DNA from: Burkholderia sp. WP9
GTDB lineage: Bacteria > Pseudomonadota > Gammaproteobacteria > Burkholderiales > Burkholderiaceae
Length of the DNA: 64,000 bases
Direction of reading: 5' to 3'
NCBI RefSeq assembly: GCF_900104795.1
Contig: NZ_FNTG01000002.1
Location: 2,356,001 to 2,420,000 of the forward strand
Shown piece by piece: positions 43,799 to 52,115 of this stretch. A program made the position numbers and the translations under genes. Position 1 is the first letter of the stretch. Each line of letters starts with the position of its first letter. The notes beneath the pieces were generated by a model, which was not told the origin of the DNA, did no database searches, and saw only the letters and a program-made list of their open reading frames with translations.

Positions 43799-45385
43799 TC
43801 AGAACACCGCCCGAAAAACCCAGTACAAGCCCGCAGCCAGCGCGATGGAAGCCGGCAACGTCAGCACCCAGGCAAGAACCAGACTGCGCACGGTGCCCCA
43901 TTGCAGGCCGGAACCGTTGGCCGCCATCGTGCCGGCCACGCCCGAGGACAGCACGTGCGTCGTGGAAACCGGCAGGCCGTATGCGTCGGCGGCGCCGATC
44001 GTCAGCATCGCGACCAATTCCGCCGATGCACCCTGTCCGTACGTTAAATGCTGCTTGCCGATCTTTTCGCCGACCGTCACGACAATGCGCTTCCATCCCA
44101 CCATGGTGCCCAGACCGAGCGCAATCGCCACCGCGACCTTGACCCACGTCGGAATGAACTTGGTGGCGTGATCGGTCTGCGCCTTGAAGTTGTCGATCGC
44201 TTTGGCGTCGTCGGGCGCGAAAGCCGGTTGCCTGGCTTTGTCCATCAGGCGGATCGCTTCGGAAGCCACGTACATGTTGTTGCGCACGTTGTCCACGAGG
44301 CCTTGCGGCACGGCGGCCATCGATCCCGACGCGCCCACCTGGCCGGCAATGATCTCGGTCAGTTGCTGCAAGGCCGGCAACGTGGCGGGCGTCAGCTGGC
44401 GCGTGCGGACATAAGCCTCGACATCGGCGCGTGGATTGGTGGAAGGCGCGGCGCCCTGGGTGTACTTGGCGAGCGTCGCGGAGGTTTGATGCGCGACGGC
44501 GAGGAAGGTTTGCGTTTCCGCTGGCGTGACAGCCTTGTTCAGCGCGTAGGCGGTGGGCACCGTGCCGATCAGGATCAGCATGATGAGGCCCATGCCTTTC
44601 TGGCCGTCGTTCGAGCCATGCGCGAACGAAACGCCCGTGCAGGTCAGAATCAGCAGGCTGCGGATCCAGAAGGGCGGCGGCTCCTTGCCCTTCGGCTCGG
44701 CATACAGCGCCGGAATGCGCACGACGGCCTTCAGGATCAGCAGCAGCAAGCCAGCTGCGAGAAAGCCCACCAGCGGCGAGAACAGCAGCGACTTGCCGAC
44801 GCCGAGCGCCTGGTTCCAGTCCACGCCGCTCGTGCCGTTGCTGCCGTGTATCAATTGATTCATCAAGCCGACGCCGATAATCGAGCCGATCAGCGTGTGC
44901 GAACTCGACGACGGCAGTCCGAAATACCAGGTGCCGAGATTCCAGATGATCGCGGCGATCAGCAGCGCGAAGACCATCGCAAAACCGGCACTGCTGCCGA
45001 CCTGCAAGATCAGCTCGACCGGCAGCAACTGCAGAATGCCGAAGGCGACTGCACCGCTCGACGTGAGCACGCCGAGAAAATTCCATCCGCCCGACCACAC
45101 CACGGCGATATTCGGCGCAAGCGAATGCGTATAGATGACAGTCGCAACCGCGTTCGCCGTATCGTGAAAGCCGTTGACGAATTCGAAGCCGAGCGCGATC
45201 AGCAGCGCAACACCGAGCAGCAGATAAGGCAGAGCCGAGCTTTCGCGAACAGGCTGTAAATCATCCATTAAGTGCACGGCGCAATACACGGCGCCGACCA
45301 GAATCACGGCGAGAAAGATGATGAGGCCGATACTGCGCCCCTTTCCGCTAGCGGTGCCTGATTGTGGATACGAAAGTTCCGGCAT
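43799..45385 (-). CDS. pit: Low-affinity inorganic phosphate transporter, PiT family
   Basis: Encodes 528 residues from ATG 45385. Two PiT (PHO4) signature halves are visible: GFEFVNGFHDTANAVATVIYT in the N-terminal part and AADAYGLPVSTTHVLSSGV in the C-terminal part, with the repeated GLPSSSSHTLIGSIIGVG motif and SFAHGSNDGQKGMG. About 10-12 membrane segments flank a large soluble loop at roughly residues 300-430. It imports phosphate with protons. It lies near PPK2 and a CHAD protein, in a phosphate-related neighbourhood. Confidence 0.92.
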   Translation of the reverse strand: MPELSYPQSGTASGKGRSIGLIIFLAVILVGAVYCAVHLMDDLQPVRESSALPYLLLGVALLIALGFEFVNGFHDTANAVATVIYTHSLAPNIAVVWSGGWNFLGVLTSSGAVAFGILQLLPVELILQVGSSAGFAMVFALLIAAIIWNLGTWYFGLPSSSSHTLIGSIIGVGLMNQLIHGSNGTSGVDWNQALGVGKSLLFSPLVGFLAAGLLLLILKAVVRIPALYAEPKGKEPPPFWIRSLLILTCTGVSFAHGSNDGQKGMGLIMLILIGTVPTAYALNKAVTPAETQTFLAVAHQTSATLAKYTQGAAPSTNPRADVEAYVRTRQLTPATLPALQQLTEIIAGQVGASGSMAAVPQGLVDNVRNNMYVASEAIRLMDKARQPAFAPDDAKAIDNFKAQTDHATKFIPTWVKVAVAIALGLGTMVGWKRIVVTVGEKIGKQHLTYGQGASAELVAMLTIGAADAYGLPVSTTHVLSSGVAGTMAANGSGLQWGTVRSLVLAWVLTLPASIALAAGLYWVFRAVF

Positions 45386-45827
45386 GACGGGAGCCCCAAA
45401 GTTTGTCGCGGAACTTCCGATGCTGCGGGGGCGGTGTGTCGCAATGATGACAGTTGCGTGACGCCCGAGGTGCGCAGCCGCTAGACGCGCACCGCTGCGG
45501 AGCACGGTGCGAAAAATTGTCCGATCGGAATGCTCAGCTGTCCGAAAAGGACTTTGATGGGCGGACGACCGGGAGGCCGATCACTTCGCCGCCGAGCAGA
45601 GCCGTTGCGCCCACAATGTGAATTCGCATGGAACCGGCTCAAACTGACTCGTTTGCTGATTGCGCCAATGCGAAGCGCGAGGCCTTTTCGCCGCGAGGCA
45701 TCGTGGCGCCTGTTTGAGGCAGGCGCTTCTGGGCCTACCGGCCATTATTCCGGCGTACTGGCCAAGCGCTTACCGACTGGGCCCTTTTTTTGCTAGGCTG
45801 TCAGAACGGTGTATTCAGGGATCTTCA
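45386..45827. other. Divergent intergenic region between the PiT and CHAD genes
   Basis: About 440 bases without a supported gene. It must hold promoters for both genes. A single CTGTCAT (PhoB half-site word) occurs on the minus strand at 45447-45453 but without a second repeat 11 bases away. A T-rich run at 45784-45791 precedes the CHAD start. Confidence 0.5.
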
Positions 45828-46715
45828 ATGAAACGCGAGAGCCACAAAGCCGACCCACGCTCCAGCGACAGCGATCCACCCGCTGCTGCGCCTTCCGCGC
45901 AAGCGGCCTTCGCCTCGTACGCGGCGCCGCTCGTCGATGAAGCGATCGAACACACCAATGCAGTGCGCGAAGACGCATCACCTGAAGCACTGCACAAACT
46001 GCGCGTCTCGCTGCGGCGTTTGCGTTCGTTGTGGTGGGCCTTCGCACCATTGCTCGAAAAAGGCGAGAGCACGCGGCAGCGCGCGCTCTACCAATTTCTG
46101 GCCACGGCCGCCGGCAAAACGCGCGATTGGGACATTCTGATCGAATTGCTGACGAGCGACGACCGCGGCGCACTCGGCGCCGCCGCCGACCTGGCGCCCA
46201 AACTTCAGGGCGCTCGCGGCGGCGCAATGGCGACGAGCCGCGAAACGCTCTCGAATGCCGACGTCAAACATCTGTTGCGCGAAGCCTTGTCGAGTGCTTC
46301 CAAAGAACTGAACACCTCGCATGAACGCATGCCGCTGCGGAAGTTCGCCACTCAACGCGTGGCGACTTCCGAGAATTCCTTGAAAAAACGGATGAAGCGC
46401 GCGCGTCGGGCGAAGCGATCCAACTACGCTGCCTTTCACAATGTCAGGAAGGCGGGGAAGAAGCTGCGCTATCTGCTCGAGTTTTTCGGGCCGGTCCTGA
46501 GCGGCGGGCGCAAACGTACTCTCAAACGCTTGAAGCAGATCCAGAAACGATTCGGTGCGCTGAACGACGTGGTCGCTAGCGAAATGTTGTTGCACGAGAA
46601 TAGGGCCCTGTTCGACGGCGCCGGCACTGGCGATACCGACGCGGCGCTTCAGTGGCTCAAGAAGGAACGCAAACGGAGGATGCGCGCGGCGGCGGGTTTG
46701 CTGCGCAAATTATGA
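45828..46715 (+). CDS. CHAD domain protein
   Basis: Encodes 295 residues from ATG 45828. The helical CHAD domain has its conserved basic/His positions: ALHKLRVSLRRLRSLW (about 50-65), AAFHNVRKAGKKLRYLLEFF (about 205-225) and KQIQKRFGALNDV. The C-terminus is strongly basic (KKERKRRMR). CHAD domains bind polyphosphate and locate to polyphosphate granules in several bacteria. Beside PPK2 and PiT, this supports a polyphosphate-storage role. The first 35 residues are low-complexity and probably disordered. Confidence 0.9.
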   Translation: MKRESHKADPRSSDSDPPAAAPSAQAAFASYAAPLVDEAIEHTNAVREDASPEALHKLRVSLRRLRSLWWAFAPLLEKGESTRQRALYQFLATAAGKTRDWDILIELLTSDDRGALGAAADLAPKLQGARGGAMATSRETLSNADVKHLLREALSSASKELNTSHERMPLRKFATQRVATSENSLKKRMKRARRAKRSNYAAFHNVRKAGKKLRYLLEFFGPVLSGGRKRTLKRLKQIQKRFGALNDVVASEMLLHENRALFDGAGTGDTDAALQWLKKERKRRMRAAAGLLRKL

Positions 46716-46815
46716 TGGCGCGCCCATCGTTGCGCGCTTCTGCGAACGAAATGGCACAGATGGCATCCGCATAACGATCTGGGACGCGCGTCCGCATAAG
46801 TGGGACGCATGCGGC

Positions 46816-47862
46816 TCAAGTGCTTTGACTGCTGCGCGGAGCGAAGCCGCGCAGCGTGATGGCCCCGTGGGCCTCACCGCCTGGCAGCGGCGCGCGTCTG
46901 CCGGTGAACAGCTCGTCGGCGGGTGGCAGCGGTTCGACCGGAAAGCCACGCCGCTGCCAGGCGTCGAGGCCGCCCCTGAGTGCGCGAATCCTCGTATAAC
47001 CGTTGTCCCGCATGCGTTGCGTGATATCGACAGCCGTCGCGCTGTCCGGGCAGATGCAGTAGATCACCGTATCGTGCGCCCGCAGGGCGCCGTCGATCTG
47101 CTCCGGCGAGTGCGGATCGAACGCGAGCGCGCCCGGAATGAGTCGCGGCGCTTCGAACGAAAGGGCTTGCGGGCGGGCGTCGAGCACCTTGGGCGGCGCG
47201 ACGTGGCGCCAGCCGGGAACGGCGGTTTGGGCTGCGGCATCCGCGGCGGCTTGCGCGAAACGGCGGCGCTCGCGGCGCCGTTGCTGCAAACGAAACACGA
47301 GATAAATCAGGGCGGCGGCCAGCAGAATGTCGATGACAGTGCCGCCGCGCGCTTTGACAAACTCGAGCAGCATGTGCAGTTGCCGTTCCGCGGCAGCGCC
47401 GCCGAGCAACCAGAAATTGGCCCAGGCGAGGACGCCGGCAAGGTCCCAGGCCGCATAGATGCGCGCATCGACGGCGGTCGTGCCCATCAGCGGCGGGGTG
47501 ATGAGCGCGAGCCCAGGGACGAACTTCGAGATCGACACGAGCGGCACGCCGAAACGCTCGAACAGCGCGCGCGCTTTATTGACCTTCGGATAGACGGCTG
47601 GCGAGAGGCGGCCTAATGCGGCGATCAGCTTGCGGCCATACAGGCGGCCGGCCGCGAACCATGCGCCGTCGCCGATCAGCGCGCCGAGCACGGCGGCGGC
47701 GAGGATCGGCCAGAAGGACAGCGTACCGGCAGCGATCGCGGAGCCCGCGAAGAGCAGCACGGGAACCGCGGGAATCGGCACGCCGAGTCGCGTCAACAGG
47801 ACGTTGAGGAACACGACCGCGCCGCCCCAGGTCGATACCGCCGAAGACGGAAATTCTACCAA
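46816..47862 (-). CDS. DedA-family membrane protein fused to a rhodanese domain
   Basis: Encodes 348 residues from TTG 47862, supported by an AGGAG eight bases upstream; no suitable ATG precedes the first membrane segment. Residues 10-195 form a DedA/SNARE-associated domain (GDGAWFAAGRLYGRK, FERFGVPLVSISKFVPGLAL). A basic linker (QQRRRERRR) leads to a rhodanese domain at about 222-325 with candidate active Cys in YCICPDSATA (C269/C271). DedA proteins act in lipid (undecaprenyl-phosphate or PE) translocation. The reason for the rhodanese fusion is unknown; such fusions occur in other proteobacteria. Confidence 0.87.
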   Translation of the reverse strand: MVEFPSSAVSTWGGAVVFLNVLLTRLGVPIPAVPVLLFAGSAIAAGTLSFWPILAAAVLGALIGDGAWFAAGRLYGRKLIAALGRLSPAVYPKVNKARALFERFGVPLVSISKFVPGLALITPPLMGTTAVDARIYAAWDLAGVLAWANFWLLGGAAAERQLHMLLEFVKARGGTVIDILLAAALIYLVFRLQQRRRERRRFAQAAADAAAQTAVPGWRHVAPPKVLDARPQALSFEAPRLIPGALAFDPHSPEQIDGALRAHDTVIYCICPDSATAVDITQRMRDNGYTRIRALRGGLDAWQRRGFPVEPLPPADELFTGRRAPLPGGEAHGAITLRGFAPRSSQST

Positions 47863-48143
47863 TTGAGAAACTCCTGTTCTTGCGCTTGAACCGGCGTGCT
47901 ATGCGGCTTTTCTACCGGGATGCAAAGTGTGTACCCGAAGGGCCCGATTGTTGGCTCCGCGCCGACCGTTGTAGCCGCTCGCTCAGGATACTCGATGGAT
48001 TTGGCGCGGGGCCAGCATTGACGGCATGTCGTGATTCCACGAACCCGAGTCATTGACTCACTCTCTCGCTGCAATTTCATTCAAGACCGTTGGCCGACGT
48101 ACGCCTAATCTTCGTGCTCGTTCCAACTACACAGGACAGCACC

Positions 48144-49049
48144 ATGAACTCGCGGCATGCCGGATACCTGTTTTGCGCGCTGGCCATGATCGGAGTCGGC
48201 AGCACGGTGGTGGTCAGTAAATCGATCGCGGCCGGGCTGCCCCCGTTCAGCGCCACCGCGCTGCGTTTCGCGATTGCCTTTCCCCTGTTCGTGCTGGTAA
48301 TGCGCTGGCGCGGCGTGCGCTGGCCGCGTCTGGACCGGCGCGATACCTTGCTCGTGATCGCCCAGGCAGGGGCGGGCAGCGTCGGCTACACGGCGTTGCT
48401 GATCTGCGGGATGAAGCTCGCCTCGGCTGCCGATGCCGGCGTGATTGCCGGCACCTTGCCCGCCGTGTCGGCCGGTGTCGCCATGCTCGCGCTCGGTGAG
48501 CGCCCCGGGCCCGCGCTACTCGGCGCGATCCTGCTGGCGACGGCCGGCGTGCTGGTCTGCACCGTGCATCTCGACGCGTTCCCTGCGCCGCATGCAGCCA
48601 GTTCGCTGGCGGGCAACGTGCTCGTGTTCCTTGCGATTGTCTGCGAGGCGTTGTTCATCCTGCTCAATCGCAAGCTGCGCACGGCGGTTGCGCCGTTGCC
48701 GCTGTCGGCATTGATGTGCGGTATCGGCTTCGCGGTCGCGATCGTGCCGGCCTGCTTCGAACGACCGTGGACGTTGCCGGTCGATGCCAGTGCACTCGTT
48801 GGCGTGCTCTATTACGCGCTGGTGCCGACCGTGGCGGGCTTCGTGCTGTGGTACGCGGGCGCCGCGCGAATCAGCGGCGCGGAAGCGGGGCTGATGACCG
48901 CGCTCGTGCCGGTGAGCGCGGTGGCGTTGGCCGCGCTGCTGCTGCGCGAACGCGTCAGCGCGGCGCAACTGGCCGGTGTCGCGTGCGTGCTGGGCGCGGT
49001 GTTGCTGGCCACCTTCGGGGAGATGCGCAGAAGGCCCGGCGTGGCATGA
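48144..49049 (+). CDS. EamA/DMT-superfamily permease
   Basis: Encodes 301 residues from ATG 48144. Ten hydrophobic segments are arranged as two EamA repeats (first starting YLFCALAMIGVGSTVVVSK, second starting LAGNVLVFLAIVCEALFILLN). ALVPVSAVALAALLLRERV is the typical end of the second repeat. It probably exports a metabolite or amino acid. Substrate unknown. Its 3' end faces folE, with 27 bases between the stop codons. Confidence 0.85.
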   Translation: MNSRHAGYLFCALAMIGVGSTVVVSKSIAAGLPPFSATALRFAIAFPLFVLVMRWRGVRWPRLDRRDTLLVIAQAGAGSVGYTALLICGMKLASAADAGVIAGTLPAVSAGVAMLALGERPGPALLGAILLATAGVLVCTVHLDAFPAPHAASSLAGNVLVFLAIVCEALFILLNRKLRTAVAPLPLSALMCGIGFAVAIVPACFERPWTLPVDASALVGVLYYALVPTVAGFVLWYAGAARISGAEAGLMTALVPVSAVALAALLLRERVSAAQLAGVACVLGAVLLATFGEMRRRPGVA

Positions 49050-49076
49050 GGCGCTGTTGTCGAAGCTGGGCTGTGC

Positions 49077-49715
49077 CTACGTGTTGGAGACAGCCACCAC
49101 GCCCGGATTGCCGACGATCGACAGAAACTCGCGGCGCGTGGACGGATCCGTGCGGAACGTGCCGAGCATGCGCGAGGTGACCATCGTCACGCCGGCCTTG
49201 TGCACGCCGCGAGTCGACATGCATTGATGCGCGGCTTCGAGAATCACGCCGACACCCGCCGGTTGCAGCACGTCGTTCAAGGTGTCGGCGATTTGCACCG
49301 TCATCTTTTCCTGGATCTGCAGGCGCTTGGCGAACGCATCGACGAGGCGCGCCAGCTTCGAGATGCCGACCACGCGATGCTGCGGTAAATACGCCACGTG
49401 CGCGCGCCCGATGATCGGCACCATGTGATGTTCGCAATAGCTCTCGAAACGGATGTCTTTCAGCACGATCATTTCGTCGTAGCCGTCCACTTCGGAGAAG
49501 GTGCGGGCAAGGATCTCGCGCGGGTCGACCTGGTAGCCCGCGTAAAACTCCTCGTATGAGCGCACCACGCGCGCGGGCGTATCGAGCAGGCCTTCACGCG
49601 CCGGATTGTCGCCGGCCCAGCGCAGCAGCACGCGAACGGCTGCTTCGGCTTCCTCGCGGCTCGGGCGCTCTGCTGCGGCCGTGGGTTTGATCTTCTTTGC
49701 CTTGCTGCTGGTCAT
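49077..49715 (-). CDS. folE: GTP cyclohydrolase I (FolE)
   Basis: Encodes 212 residues from ATG 49715, with GGAGGAG upstream. Zinc ligands C94, H97 (YCEHHMVP) and C165 ([10 protein letters not shown]) are in place. The GTP-binding and catalytic segments [11 protein letters not shown] and [14 protein letters not shown] are conserved. It converts GTP to 7,8-dihydroneopterin triphosphate, the first step of folate and pterin synthesis. A short, charged N-terminal extension (about 15 residues) precedes the conserved domain. Confidence 0.94.
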   Translation of the reverse strand: MTSSKAKKIKPTAAAERPSREEAEAAVRVLLRWAGDNPAREGLLDTPARVVRSYEEFYAGYQVDPREILARTFSEVDGYDEMIVLKDIRFESYCEHHMVPIIGRAHVAYLPQHRVVGISKLARLVDAFAKRLQIQEKMTVQIADTLNDVLQPAGVGVILEAAHQCMSTRGVHKAGVTMVTSRMLGTFRTDPSTRREFLSIVGNPGVVAVSNT

Positions 49716-49867
49716 CCGTCGCTCCTCCGGGATCGCGCGTCGACGCTGTACGGAGCGCGCGGGTTCAATGAGTGCGGCCATTGTTCCATGTTTTTCACCG
49801 CGCCGTGGCGATGTCCCTTCTCGTCTCATGCAACATTGCCGCTATCAGTGCGCCGATAGTCCGCCGC

Positions 49868-50296
49868 TCATTTCGGCCATCCGTCCATCGCGTCGTTGAA
49901 CAGTTCGGCGACCACGCTGCGCAGCCAGCCTGCGCGCGGATCGTTATGAAACTTGCGATGCCAATGCTGTCGCAGATCGAAATGCGGCAACGGCAGCGGC
50001 GGCTCGACCAACGTGATCGACGCGTGCTCCGACGCGTACGCGAAGCCGATCGCGTGCGGCACGGTGGCCAGCAGGTCGGTGTGCGCGCGGATGAACGGCA
50101 GGCTCATGAAGTGAGGCGTTTCGAGCACCGCGCAGCGCTTGATGCGCTTCTTCTCCAGGTAGTGTTCGAGCACTTCCTGGCTGCGTCCTTCGGCGCGCAC
50201 GACCGCATGGTCCGCCGCCACGTATTGCGCGGTGCGTGTGTCCTCCACGTTGACGAGGCAAGGGATCCGTTTTAGATCCAGGCTCGTTCCAGACAT
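49868..50296 (-). pseudogene. Truncated LysR-family regulator (C-terminal effector-domain remnant)
   Basis: The open frame gives 142 residues. From about residue 22 it reads as the last third of a LysR effector domain (AQYVAADHAVVRAEGRSQEVLE, TDLLATVPHAIGFAYA, PPLPLPHFDLRQHWHRKFHNDP). The N-terminal winged helix and the first effector half are missing, and no HTH-like sequence is found upstream to 50687 in any frame. The first 20 residues (MSGTSLDLKRIPCLVNVED) do not look like LysR. This is best read as a decayed gene between folE and the pca operon. Confidence 0.75.
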
Positions 50297-50467
50297 GTTT
50301 GCGTGACCCGCGGCGCCGGGCGGGGCGGCGTACTGGATATGAGGATGGAGGTTAGTCGGGCAATCCTGACGCGGGATAGTGCCGCTTGCCCGCTATCGAC
50401 ACGCGAAGCACGCAACAAAACCTGCACAACGCGCGGCAAAACCTATGATTAAGGGGAATTCCCTGCC

Positions 50468-50497
50468 TTGACAACCTGCCCGAAGGACAACCATAAT
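50468..50497 (+). promoter_or_regulatory. Sigma70 promoter of the pca operon
   Basis: TTGACA (50468-50473), an 18-base spacer and CATAAT (50492-50497). It is a near-consensus promoter about 190 bases before the pcaI start codon. Confidence 0.65.
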
Positions 50498-50506
50498 CGT
50501 CTAAAC

Positions 50507-50540
50507 GTTCGCTAAACGAATCCATGTTCATACAACGAAC
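50507..50540. promoter_or_regulatory. Paired 15-bp operators downstream of the pca promoter
   Basis: GTTCGCTAAACGAAT (50507-50521) and GTTCATACAACGAAC (50526-50540) match each other at 10 of 15 positions. Each is an imperfect palindrome with GTTC/GAA(C) ends, reminiscent of PcaR/PobR-type IclR-family sites (GTTCGAT...CGCAC). They lie just after the predicted transcription start, which favours repression. Confidence 0.5.
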
Positions 50541-50687
50541 AAATTTGAAGCGAGCTAACCGACGGCGCCAGCCCGCATCCGCACTTGGCGAGCCACCGCC
50601 CGCATTGGCCCGGAGACCGTTCCGCCCACGCTCTGCCTGAAACGCAGCCAGCCTCGCGGCACGCAGCGCCCCAAAAGGAAATTCGAC

Positions 50688-51395
50688 ATGATCAACAAGA
50701 TTTTCGAGTCACTTCAGTCGGCCGTCGCCGATGTCCAGGACGGCGCGACCGTCATGATCGGCGGCTTCGGCACGGCCGGCATGCCGTCGGAATTGATCGA
50801 CGCGCTCATTGAACAGGGCGCGCGCGACCTCACCATCGTCAACAACAATGCCGGTAACGGCGATATCGGCCTCGCGGCGCTGCTCAAGGCCAAGCGCGTG
50901 CGCAAAATCATCTGCTCGTTCCCGCGCCAGACCGACTCGTATGTGTTCGACGCGTTATATCGCGCCGGAGAGATCGAACTGGAACTGGTGCCGCAGGGCA
51001 ATCTCGCGGAGCGCATTCGTGCGGCAGGCGCGGGTATCGGCGGCTTCTTCACGCCGACCGGTTACGGCACCAAGCTCGCCGAAGGCAAGGAAACGCGCCT
51101 GATCGACGGCCGGCACTATGTGCTGGAGTCCCCGCTGCATGCCGACTTCGCTCTGATCAAGGCGTACAAAGGCGATCGCTGGGGTAATCTCACGTATCGC
51201 AAGACGGCTCGCAATTTCGGACCGATCATGGCCAGCGCGGCGAAAACCGCGATCGTGCAGGTGTCGCAAGTCGTGCCGCTCGGAGCGCTCGATCCCGAAG
51301 TGATCGTCACGCCCGGCATTTTCGTGCAACGCGTGATCGAAGTGCCGCAAGCGGCGCACGCCCCGCTGCCCAATCCTCACGACGCTGCCGCCTGA
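50688..51395 (+). CDS. pcaI: 3-oxoadipate CoA-transferase subunit A
   Basis: Encodes 235 residues from ATG 50688, preceded by AAAGGAAA. The class I CoA-transferase alpha signature is present (GATVMIGGFGTAGMP, then VNNNAGNGDIGLAALLKA). With subunit B it moves CoA from succinyl-CoA to 3-oxoadipate. First gene of the pcaI-J-B-D-C operon. The thiolase (pcaF) and protocatechuate dioxygenase genes (pcaGH) are not in this operon. Confidence 0.93.
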   Translation: MINKIFESLQSAVADVQDGATVMIGGFGTAGMPSELIDALIEQGARDLTIVNNNAGNGDIGLAALLKAKRVRKIICSFPRQTDSYVFDALYRAGEIELELVPQGNLAERIRAAGAGIGGFFTPTGYGTKLAEGKETRLIDGRHYVLESPLHADFALIKAYKGDRWGNLTYRKTARNFGPIMASAAKTAIVQVSQVVPLGALDPEVIVTPGIFVQRVIEVPQAAHAPLPNPHDAAA

Positions 51396-51408
51396 ACCGG
51401 AGACCGAC

Positions 51409-52068
51409 ATGAAAAAACTGACCCGCGATGAAATGGCCAAGCGCGTTGCGCTGGATATTCCCGAAGGCGCCTACGTGAACCTCGGCATCGGCGTGCCGAC
51501 GCTGGTGGCCAACCACCTCGCCGCCGACAAGGAAATCTTCCTGCACAGCGAAAACGGTTTGCTCGGCATGGGCCCGGCGCCGGCCAAAGGCGAGGAAGAC
51601 GACGAACTCATCAACGCCGGCAAGCAGCACGTCACGCTGCTCACGGGCGGCTGCTATTTCCACCATGCGGATTCGTTCGCGATGATGCGCGGCGGCCATC
51701 TGGATTTCTGCGTGCTCGGCGCCTTCCAGGTGTCGGCCACGGGCGATCTGGCGAACTGGCACACCGGCGCGCCCGACGCGATTCCCGCCGTGGGCGGCGC
51801 GATGGATCTCGCGATCGGTGCGAAGCAGGTCTATGTCATGATGGAGCACCTGACCAAGCAGGGCGAGAGCAAGATCGCCGCCGAATGCAGCTACCCGGTA
51901 ACGGGTGTGGGTTGCGTCGACCGCATCTATACGGACCTTGCGATGATCGATGTCACGGATCAGGGGCTGGTGGTGCGCGAGATCTTCTCGGATATCGATT
52001 TCGATGCACTGCACAAGCTGACCGGCGTGCCGCTGATCGACGGTACGCAAGCCGCAAACGCGGCCTGA
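51409..52068 (+). CDS. pcaJ: 3-oxoadipate CoA-transferase subunit B
   Basis: Encodes 219 residues, 13 bases after pcaI. The catalytic Glu lies in the conserved SENGLLGMGPAP segment, and NLGIGVPTLVANHL is typical of the beta subunit. It forms the active heteromer with PcaI. The final step before thiolysis in the beta-ketoadipate pathway depends on it. Confidence 0.94.
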   Translation: MKKLTRDEMAKRVALDIPEGAYVNLGIGVPTLVANHLAADKEIFLHSENGLLGMGPAPAKGEEDDELINAGKQHVTLLTGGCYFHHADSFAMMRGGHLDFCVLGAFQVSATGDLANWHTGAPDAIPAVGGAMDLAIGAKQVYVMMEHLTKQGESKIAAECSYPVTGVGCVDRIYTDLAMIDVTDQGLVVREIFSDIDFDALHKLTGVPLIDGTQAANAA

Positions 52069-52115
52069 CGCGCGGCGGCGCTTTTACTTTCGATACTTCG
52101 GCCACTCACGCCATC

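Larger units (their letters stand above)
50297..50687. other. Intergenic region upstream of pcaI
   Basis: About 390 bases. The left half (50297-50465) shows no gene or motif; the right half contains the promoter at 50468-50497 and twin operators at 50507-50540. Confidence 0.6.

Noticed and set aside
44048..45259. Long open frame antisense to the PiT gene
   Set aside because: It is a GC-rich mirror of the PiT coding sequence with repetitive R/Q/A composition and no family features.
45447..45453. Single CTGTCAT word upstream of the PiT gene as a Pho box
   Set aside because: No second repeat at 11-base spacing is present, so it is probably chance.
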